A stretch of DNA of 64,000 bases. It comes from Actinophytocola oryzae (GTDB taxonomy: Bacteria; Actinomycetota; Actinomycetes; Mycobacteriales; Pseudonocardiaceae). Under the pieces are notes generated by a model, which was given only the letters and a program-made list of their open reading frames with translations, was not told the DNA's origin and made no database searches. The position numbers and the translations under genes are program-made. Of the stretch, positions 57,722 through 64,000 are shown in pieces. How positions within the stretch are numbered: position 1 is the stretch's first letter; the number at the start of each line of letters is the position of its first letter. The DNA lies in assembly GCF_004364325.1 (NCBI RefSeq), contig NZ_SOCP01000009.1:1-64000 (forward strand). The letters are read 5' to 3'.

Positions 57722-58896
57722 ACGATCCCGCTCTCCCGCAGCGCCGCCAGCTGCTCGGGTGTCACGCCGACCTTCGCCAGGACCTCGTCGGTGTCGGCGC
57801 CGTGGGGACGGCCGGTCCAGCGGATCCGACCGGGTGTGGCCGACAGGCGGAACAGGACGTTCTGCATCCTCAGCTCGCCCAGCTCCGGGTCGTCGACGGC
57901 CTGGACCGTGCCCAGCGCCGCGTACTGCGGGTCCGACAGCACCCCGCGCACGTCGTGCACGCGGCCGACCGCGGCGTGGGCCCGCTCGAACTCCGCGACC
58001 ACCTCGTCGGCGGGACGGGCCGCGATCCACGCCGAGACCGCCGCGTCCAGCTCGTCCGCGTGCTGTGCCCGCTCGTGCCCGGACGCGAACCACGGCTCGT
58101 CGACCACGTCCGGCCTGCCGACGAGGCGCATCACGCGTTCCGCGATCGACTGCGAGCTGGTCGAGACGGCGAGCCACGTCCCGTCGCTCGTCCGGTACAC
58201 GTTGCGGGGCGCGTTGTTCACCGACCGGTTGCCCGTCCTCGGCTGCACGGCGCCCAGCTGGTCGTAGGCGGTGATCTGGCCGCCGAGCAGCATCAGGATC
58301 GGCTCGATGATCGCGGTGTCGATCACCTGGCCGACGCCCGCGCGCAGACCGACCATGACCGCGTAGGCCGTGGCCAGCGCGGCGATGCCGTCGGCGAGGC
58401 CGAAGGGTGGCAGCGTCGGCGGCCCGTCCGGCTCACCGGTGAGGGCCGCGAAACCGCTCATGGCCTCGGCGATCGTGCCGAAGCCGGGGCGGGTGGCGTA
58501 CGGGCCGACCTGGCCGAACGCCGTGACCCGCGCGATCACCAGCCCCGGGTTGGCCGCGTGCAGCTCGGCGGGCCCGAGACCCCAGCGCTCGAGTGTGCCC
58601 GGGCGGAAGTTCTCGATCAGCACGTCGGCGTCCTCGGCGAGCGCCAGCAGGAGCTCCGCGCCCGCCTGCTCGCCGAGGTCGATCGTGACCGTGCGCTTGT
58701 TGCGCCCAAGCGTCTTCCACCACAGGTTGACCCCGTCCTTCGCCGGCCCGTGTGCGCGGGCGGCGTCCGGTTTGCGGGGGTGCTCGACCTTGATCACGTC
58801 CGCGCCGAAGTCGCCGAGGAAGGTCGCGGCGAGCGGGCCCGCGAACAGCGTGGACACGTCCAGCACGCGGATCCCGGCGAGTGGCGGTTCGGTCAC
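57718..58896 (-). CDS. CaiB/BaiF-family CoA-transferase
   Basis: This 392-residue class III CoA-transferase has N-terminal GIRVLDVSTLFAGPLAATFL and FGADVIKVEHP. The catalytic Asp is in PPFGLADGIAAL (about residue 165-170). It moves CoA between carboxylic acids. GTG 58896 follows GAGGG. It lies between the TIM-barrel/SUMF1 gene and the CitE-like gene in a minus-strand operon. Confidence 0.87.
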   Translation of the reverse strand: MTEPPLAGIRVLDVSTLFAGPLAATFLGDFGADVIKVEHPRKPDAARAHGPAKDGVNLWWKTLGRNKRTVTIDLGEQAGAELLLALAEDADVLIENFRPGTLERWGLGPAELHAANPGLVIARVTAFGQVGPYATRPGFGTIAEAMSGFAALTGEPDGPPTLPPFGLADGIAALATAYAVMVGLRAGVGQVIDTAIIEPILMLLGGQITAYDQLGAVQPRTGNRSVNNAPRNVYRTSDGTWLAVSTSSQSIAERVMRLVGRPDVVDEPWFASGHERAQHADELDAAVSAWIAARPADEVVAEFERAHAAVGRVHDVRGVLSDPQYAALGTVQAVDDPELGELRMQNVLFRLSATPGRIRWTGRPHGADTDEVLAKVGVTPEQLAALRESGIV

Positions 58897-58939
58897 TAGT
58901 GCACCCTCTTCCGTGCGGGCCCTCCGAGGGGGCTTGTGG

Positions 58940-60877
58940 TCATCGGCCCTCCCAGGCGAGGCGGAACCCGATCGACGGCGAACGGTCGACCCCGAGCCCC
59001 GGCAGCAGGAACTTCAGGCTGAACGACGGCTCGCGGGGGCCACCGTCGACGTACCAGTCCGAGCCCTCGCCGCGGTGGTCGCTGCCGCCCTTGAGCATCA
59101 CGAACCGGGTCACGCCGTCGGTGTGCTCGCTCTCGGTCCAGTTCCAGACCAGGGGAGTGGCGCGCCGGAACCCGGGCTGCCCGGCCGCGACCTGCCATTC
59201 GAACTCGGTCGGCAGCCGGGCACCCGCCCACGCGGCATAGGCGCGGGCGTCGTCGAGGCTCACCATCGTGGCCGGGCCGTCGCCCTCCGGTGCCACCCAG
59301 CGGTTCTCGCAGGACGGGCGGTAGCCGGTGGCGGCCACGAACGCCGCGAACTCGGCGGCCGTCACCTCGTGGGCCGCGACCTCGACGTCGGCGAGGGTGA
59401 GCGTCAACACCTCGGACCTGGGGTCGTGCAGGCGTGGCGGCAACGGCTTCCACTCCTCGACGTACGGCGCGCCCTGATAGGTGCCCGTCTCGCGGCGCCG
59501 GTAGGTCATCGTCAGCTCGCGCGGGCCGCCGTCGACGTGGACAGTCGCGACCGTGGGCCTGCCGGTGGCCGGGCTGGGGTGGACGCGCCGCGCGGTGCGT
59601 GCGGGGAAGGTCGTGCTCGTGGCGCCGCGGTCCTCGGCGGCTGCCGCGAGCAGTCCGGCGAGCCAGTCGGGTTCGGTGCCCCGCACCGCGAGGACGGCGG
59701 CAACTCCGCGTGCGGGCACCGTGATCCGGTCGGCGCCGAGGCCGAGCCTGCGCCCGTCGGTGAGGTCGAACCACTGCGCGTGCGCGTTCACCGCGGTCAG
59801 CGCGGGCCCGGCGAAGTCCGTCTCGCCGCGGTTGACCAGCGTCCACAGTGTCAGCTCCGGCCCGGCGAACCGCGACGCGTACACGCCTGCCTCGACGGCG
59901 TCCGAGGCCGTGTCCGCGAGCGGGGTCCACTCGCCGGAGGTGAGCAGCGGGGTGAGCGCCCGCTGCACGCGCAGCATCCGGCGCAGCGTGGCCTTGTCGC
60001 GTTCGTGCCAGCCGACCCACACGCCGAACACCGCGTCCCACACGAGCATGCCGGTGCCGTTCATGAACGCGGACTGCAGCTCGGCGCTGTGGTCGCGGTT
60101 CCAGCGGCGCGTCGCGTGGGTCATGTGGCGGCGCTCGAACCACCGCGCCCGCTGCACCCCGGGTGCCGCGCTGTCGGCGAACCACTGCGCCCAGCTCAGC
60201 TGGTGGTCCTCGACGCGGGCGTTCGGCAGCCGCGACTCGCCCTCCAGGACCTGCGGCGGCTCGTTGGTGAGCAGCGCGGTGACCAGGCGCGAGTCGGCCT
60301 CCTTCATGGTGTCGAGGAACATCCCGTCGGTGCCCAGCTCGGTCGCGAGCAGCGCAAGCTCGGTCGCGTCGTCGTGCGCGGCGCGTCGGGTGCCGGTGTC
60401 CCACGGGTTGTAGTCGAGGAAGACCCGGATGCCCCGGGACCGGAACTCGGCGACCACGTCCCGCAGGCCGGGGACGTCGCGGTAGAAGTCGAACTGGTTG
60501 CGGTCGTCGATGCCGATGACCGGGTAGGCGTGCCACAGGACGACACCGTCGAACCCGCCGTGGTCCCGTGTCCGGTCGAGGAAGCCCGCGACGTCGAACC
60601 GCTGTCCGGCCCGGTCGAACAGCCGCTCGTCCCACAGCCAGACGAGCGCGACGCTGTGGCAGGACGCGGTCCACGCCGTTTCAGGTCGGTCGTATTGTTT
60701 CCCGTCGTACGCGAGGCGCTCGTGGGCCTCGGCACGCCACCGGGTCAGTGCCCCCCGCCACGCCGGCCAGTCCGCCGGGTCCTGTGGGGCGGCGAAGATC
60801 TTGGCGACGTCGCCGACCTCCGGGTCGAGCGGGCCGTCGAGGGGGAGCGTGGTCGGCCGGTCGATCGGGCGCGGCAC
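58940..60877 (-). CDS. TIM-barrel glycosidase-like protein fused to a SUMF1/FGE-like domain
   Basis: This 645-residue protein has two parts. Residues about 60-400 resemble an alpha-amylase-type glycosidase barrel: VVLWHAYPVIGIDD, RGIRVFLDYNPWD and GTDGMFLDTMKEAD, with likely acids at strand ends. A beta region (about 400-485) follows. Residues about 487-645 are a SUMF1/formylglycine-generating-enzyme-like fold: VTAAEFAAFVAATGY, ARAYAAWAGARLPTEFEWQV and the end GFRLAW. The Cys pair needed by true FGE is absent, so this domain is probably binding or structural. GTG 60877 is the first possible start after the ribokinase stop. The fusion is unusual. Confidence 0.7.
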   Translation of the reverse strand: MPRPIDRPTTLPLDGPLDPEVGDVAKIFAAPQDPADWPAWRGALTRWRAEAHERLAYDGKQYDRPETAWTASCHSVALVWLWDERLFDRAGQRFDVAGFLDRTRDHGGFDGVVLWHAYPVIGIDDRNQFDFYRDVPGLRDVVAEFRSRGIRVFLDYNPWDTGTRRAAHDDATELALLATELGTDGMFLDTMKEADSRLVTALLTNEPPQVLEGESRLPNARVEDHQLSWAQWFADSAAPGVQRARWFERRHMTHATRRWNRDHSAELQSAFMNGTGMLVWDAVFGVWVGWHERDKATLRRMLRVQRALTPLLTSGEWTPLADTASDAVEAGVYASRFAGPELTLWTLVNRGETDFAGPALTAVNAHAQWFDLTDGRRLGLGADRITVPARGVAAVLAVRGTEPDWLAGLLAAAAEDRGATSTTFPARTARRVHPSPATGRPTVATVHVDGGPRELTMTYRRRETGTYQGAPYVEEWKPLPPRLHDPRSEVLTLTLADVEVAAHEVTAAEFAAFVAATGYRPSCENRWVAPEGDGPATMVSLDDARAYAAWAGARLPTEFEWQVAAGQPGFRRATPLVWNWTESEHTDGVTRFVMLKGGSDHRGEGSDWYVDGGPREPSFSLKFLLPGLGVDRSPSIGFRLAWEGR

Positions 60878-60920
60878 CAGGGGGTCGAACCGGTTGGTGG
60901 CGGCCTCGTCCGGGTCTGCC

Positions 60921-61772
60921 TCAGCGGTGGAAATCGTCGATCTCCTCCCTGGTCGGGATGGCGGGGACCGCGCCTGCGCGGCCCACCGAGACGGCGGCGG
61001 CGGTCGTGGCGAACCGGACCGAGGGTTCGAGCGCGGCGCCCTCGTCGAGCCGCGCGACGAGCGCGCCGCAGAAGGTGTCGCCCGCCCCGGTGGTGTCGAC
61101 GACCTGGACCGGGATGCCGGGGACCTCGGTGCGGGTGTCCCCGGTGTGGATGACCGCGCCCTGCGCGCCGAGCGTGACGACCAGCCGGGGGACGACGTCG
61201 AGGAGTGCCTCGGCGCCGCCGAGTTGGGCGGCCTCGTGCTCGTTGACGATCAGCAGGTCGACGGACTCGAGGAGGTCGCGGGGGAGTGGCCGGGCTGGGG
61301 CGGCGTTGAGGACGACCGTGCCGGTGGCCGCCTTCGCCGCCTCGGTGACCGTGGCGAGGGGGATCTCCAGCTGCAGAAGGACGACATCCGCCTCGGCGAC
61401 GGCGGTCCGTTCGGCGTCGGTCAGGTCCGTGAGGGTGGCGTTGGCGCCCGCGTTGACCACGATCGCGTTCTCGCCGCCCGCCGCCACCGTGATGAGCGCG
61501 GTGCCCGTCGGCTCGGTCGACGTGCGGACGAGAGGGCGCACCCCGCTGTCGGTGAGGCTCGTCAGGAGGCGCCTGCCGTTGTCGTCGTCGCCGAAGGAGC
61601 CGAGGAACGTCGTGTGGGCGTTCGCGCGGGCGGCGGCGGTGGCCTGGTTGTTGCCCTTGCCGCCCGCGTGCGTGGCGAACCCGGTGGAGAGCACGGTCTC
61701 GCCGGGTGCTGGGATCCGCTCGACCCGGCTGACCAGGTCGACGTTGCCGCTCCCCACGACGAGAACGCTCAC
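60921..61772 (-). CDS. rbsK: Ribokinase (PfkB family)
   Basis: This 283-residue sugar kinase has the sugar-site motif GGKGNNQA (about 39-46) and the C-terminal PfkB signature DTTGAGDTFCGAL with the catalytic Asp. D16-type NVDLV near the N-terminus also fits ribokinase. It should make ribose-5-phosphate. The GTG start overlaps the stop of the ADP-ribosylglycohydrolase gene in a GTGA junction, which suggests that the hydrolase frees ribose or a ribosyl unit that this enzyme then phosphorylates. Confidence 0.85.
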   Translation of the reverse strand: MSVLVVGSGNVDLVSRVERIPAPGETVLSTGFATHAGGKGNNQATAAARANAHTTFLGSFGDDDNGRRLLTSLTDSGVRPLVRTSTEPTGTALITVAAGGENAIVVNAGANATLTDLTDAERTAVAEADVVLLQLEIPLATVTEAAKAATGTVVLNAAPARPLPRDLLESVDLLIVNEHEAAQLGGAEALLDVVPRLVVTLGAQGAVIHTGDTRTEVPGIPVQVVDTTGAGDTFCGALVARLDEGAALEPSVRFATTAAAVSVGRAGAVPAIPTREEIDDFHR

Positions 61773-63127
61773 AGTGCTCTCGTCGCCAACGCGGCGGTGC
61801 GGGTGGCGAGCGTGTCGAAGCCGACGCCGTCGAAACCCGGGATGCTCGTGGCGAGCCGGTTGCGCAGCGGGTCGACCCACTGGGCGGGCAGGGCCTTCGC
61901 GCCCGTGAGCGCGCCGGCCAGCGAACCGGCGGTCGCACCGGTGGAGTCGGTGTCCCAGCCGCCCGTGACGGCCGTCGTGATGGTGGTGGCGTAGTGCCCG
62001 GCACCACGGGTGAGCGCGAACGCGAGGACCGCCGCGTTGTTGAGCACGTGCACCCAGTGCAGGTCGCCGTAGTCGGCGTGGATCGCGTCGAGTGCGTCCT
62101 CGGTGGACCGAGCACTGTCCCCGAGCCCCGTCCCGCGCCGCACGGCCGTCGCGAAGCGGGACTGCGGCGGCACCACCGACAGCCCGGCCTCGACGACCGC
62201 CGCCACGTCCGTGCCGACCACGGCCGCCGAGCAGGCCGCGGCGGCGAACATCGCGCCGTACAGGCCGTTGCGGCCGTGGGTGAGCCGGGCGTCGGTCCAC
62301 GCGAGCCGCGCCGCGGCCACCGGGTCGCCGGGGTGGGTCCAGCCGTAGACGTCCGCGCGGATCTGCGCGCCGATCCAGTCCCGGAACGGGTTGCCGACCG
62401 CGCCCGCCACGTCGGGCTCGTAGCCGTCGAGGAGGTTGCGGTAGGCGATCCGCTCGGCCGTGAACACCCGCCCACCCGGCAGGTTCGAAAGCCAGGACTG
62501 TGCCACGTCCTCGGTGGTGAACGCGTCGCCGTGCCGTTCCAGCAGGTCGAGGGCGATGAGCGGGAAGTTGAGGTCGTCGTCCTCCGGCATCCCGTCGATG
62601 TTCTCGTGAAGGCTCGTCGGGCGGCTGCGGCGGTTCCACGGGTACTGCGCGGCGAGCGCGGGGTCCAGGCCGATCTCCGTGAAATAGGTGGAGATCGGCC
62701 AGTTGCCCGTGTCCTTCGCGATGGCCCGGATGCCCTCGCGGGGGATCTTCTCGACCGGTTTGCCGAGCAGGCAGCCCGCCGCACGTCCCAGCCACGCGCC
62801 GTGGAGCCGGTCCTCGTCGACGACCCCGGGCAGCGACGGGACCGGCCCGGCCAGCGCCAGGATCGCGGCCAGGTCGTCGGGCTCGGCCGCCAGCAGTTCG
62901 GGGGGCGGCTCGCGGTCGTCCACACGGGACAGTATCTCCCGGCCGAACGCCCGCAGCACGGCCGGAGCCGCCGTCGGGGTGGCGCCGGTGACCGGTGGCA
63001 CGAGCGAACCGCCCGCCGCCACCCACTCCCGCGCCAGGTCGTCGACCTCGATGCCGTCCAGGTGAGCCGCCCGGAGTGCGTGCGGCACCAGGTCCTCCGG
63101 CTGGGTCCACGTGAGACGAAGGCTCAT
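61769..63127 (-). CDS. ADP-ribosylglycohydrolase-family protein
   Basis: This 452-residue protein of the DraG/ARH fold has a core (about 120-440) with GAWLGRAAGCLLGKPVE, the metal-binding EDDDLNFPL (equivalent to the first Asp cluster) and GGWDTDSTGATAGSLAGA (second Asp cluster). An N-terminal segment of about 115 residues is specific to this sub-family. Such proteins cleave N- or O-ribosyl bonds. ATG 63127 overlaps the stop of another member upstream. Confidence 0.83.
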   Translation of the reverse strand: MSLRLTWTQPEDLVPHALRAAHLDGIEVDDLAREWVAAGGSLVPPVTGATPTAAPAVLRAFGREILSRVDDREPPPELLAAEPDDLAAILALAGPVPSLPGVVDEDRLHGAWLGRAAGCLLGKPVEKIPREGIRAIAKDTGNWPISTYFTEIGLDPALAAQYPWNRRSRPTSLHENIDGMPEDDDLNFPLIALDLLERHGDAFTTEDVAQSWLSNLPGGRVFTAERIAYRNLLDGYEPDVAGAVGNPFRDWIGAQIRADVYGWTHPGDPVAAARLAWTDARLTHGRNGLYGAMFAAAACSAAVVGTDVAAVVEAGLSVVPPQSRFATAVRRGTGLGDSARSTEDALDAIHADYGDLHWVHVLNNAAVLAFALTRGAGHYATTITTAVTGGWDTDSTGATAGSLAGALTGAKALPAQWVDPLRNRLATSIPGFDGVGFDTLATRTAALATRAL

Positions 63128-64000
63128 GCCGCCTCGTCCAGCGACCCGAACAGCGTGGCCCGCGCGGCGAACCGCTCCTGGTCCTTCGCCCAGACGTCCT
63201 TCGCCACCGACGCCATCGTCGGGCCCGTCGCCGTGATGTCCATCCTGCTGGCCTCGCTGATCGCGGTGACCCACTCGTCCGGCACGACCGCCCGGCCGCC
63301 GAGCGCGCCGGCGATCGAGCCACCCATGACCGCGATCGAGTCCGAGTCGCGGCCGTAGTTCACCGCGCCGAGCACCGTCTCCCGGTAGTCGCCCCCGGCC
63401 ACCACGAGCATGCCCAGCGCGACCGGCAGCTCCTCGATCGACTTGGTACGACTGGGAATCCGCGCGTCACGGGCGGGCGCCCGGTAGTTCGGGCCGACCG
63501 TGTCGAACGGCTCCACCGCCGCCCGGATCGCCCGCAGCGACGTGCGCCAGTCGTCCAGGCCCGACGCGGCCGCGGTCACCGCCTCGATCGCGTCGCGGGT
63601 GCCGTCCTTCGCCAGCGCCAGCGCGACCTCCACCACCGACGACACCGACGCGCCCGGCCGCATCGCCTCCGCGACACACGCCGCGTAGACCCCGGCCGCC
63701 TCCCGGCCGTAGCTGGACTGGTGCGCGCCCGCGACGTCGACGGCCTCCGCGTACGCCCCCCTCGGCGAGCCGGCGTTCGCGATCCCGACGGGTGCCGCGT
63801 ACATGGCCGCACCACAGTTGACGATGTTCCCGACGCCTGCCTCACGCGGGTCCACGTGCCCGTAGTGCAGGCGCGCGACCAGCCACTTCTCGGCCAGGAA
63901 GATCCGCTGGAGCAGGATCGTCTCGGTCTCCAGCTCCGGGATCCACCGGCGCTCACCGATCAGCAGGGGTACCAGGTGGTCGGCGACCGCGTACGCGTCG
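63124..64000 (-). CDS. ADP-ribosylglycohydrolase-family protein (partial, cut at window edge)
   Basis: The reading frame continues past base 64000 without a start: codons upstream of the GTG at 63855 read LLIGERRWIPE and EKWLVARLHYGHVDP, so that GTG is internal. Visible family motifs are EAGVGNIVNCGAAM and GRDSDSIAVMGGSIAGALGG, with the Asp cluster of the DraG fold. It precedes and overlaps (ATGA) a second member, so the two may form a heteromer or act on different substrates. Confidence 0.8.
   Translation of the reverse strand, partial: DAYAVADHLVPLLIGERRWIPELETETILLQRIFLAEKWLVARLHYGHVDPREAGVGNIVNCGAAMYAAPVGIANAGSPRGAYAEAVDVAGAHQSSYGREAAGVYAACVAEAMRPGASVSSVVEVALALAKDGTRDAIEAVTAAASGLDDWRTSLRAIRAAVEPFDTVGPNYRAPARDARIPSRTKSIEELPVALGMLVVAGGDYRETVLGAVNYGRDSDSIAVMGGSIAGALGGRAVVPDEWVTAISEASRMDITATGPTMASVAKDVWAKDQERFAARATLFGSLDEAA

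Overview
This window is high-GC DNA with actinobacterial codon use. Third positions are nearly always G or C, GTG starts and 4-base GTGA/ATGA overlaps are common, and several genes look leaderless. A WhiB regulator, MalT/LAL-type LuxR regulators, an IniA/IniC dynamin pair, BTAD, DivIVA-like and DUF3558 proteins, and the many secreted glycoside hydrolases fit a soil member of the Pseudonocardiaceae (Lentzea, Saccharothrix or Actinosynnema-like). The genus is my inference. No rRNA, tRNA, CRISPR array or complete insertion sequence was seen.

Region 1 (1-24.3 kb) is mostly carbohydrate enzymes and small regulators. In order it holds a secreted acidic protein, a HelR/HelD-type RNA polymerase recycling ATPase, a GH33 sialidase, an animal-type haem peroxidase, an amphi-Trp protein, an ArsR-membrane protein-quinone oxidoreductase operon with its own operator, an Excalibur-domain membrane protein, and a GH76 enzyme behind a CebR-like palindrome. 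These are followed by a WhiB1-like regulator, a GH115 alpha-glucuronidase, a methyltransferase, a HAD hydrolase, a GH2 beta-galactosidase carrying a LamG insert, a LysR/SDR divergent pair, and a large LuxR regulator.

Region 2 (24.3-36 kb) is the most unusual. A 47-codon gene for a secreted peptide with three MTYN units lies between two LuxR/ATPase regulators. The second regulator is convergent with an iniBAC-like operon: two IniB-type proteins sharing an Asn/Asp-rich repeat module, then dynamin-like IniA and IniC. A DUF3558 lipoprotein and a membrane-anchored Hsp70 without a substrate-binding domain lie upstream. The cluster suggests an envelope-stress membrane-remodelling system.

Region 3 (36-53.3 kb) holds an aldo/keto reductase, a GH10 xylanase, an IS701-like transposase, a broken RCC1 gene, an alpha/beta hydrolase, a BTAD regulator and an SGNH hydrolase. 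It ends with a LacI-led operon of GH127 beta-L-arabinofuranosidase, GH76 and GH2-AbfB. GH115 and GH10 lie 24 kb apart but share the same pair of GAAANTTTC operators with nearly identical spacing, which implies one xylan regulator.

Region 4 (53.3-64 kb) holds a cytochrome P450, a DivIVA-like coiled-coil protein and a superhelical partner with a 71-residue protein. It then holds a tightly coupled minus-strand operon: two ADP-ribosylglycohydrolases (the first cut by the window edge), a ribokinase, a TIM-barrel/SUMF1 fusion, a CaiB-type CoA-transferase and a CitE-like lyase. This operon may process a ribosyl compound and its acyl-CoA product.
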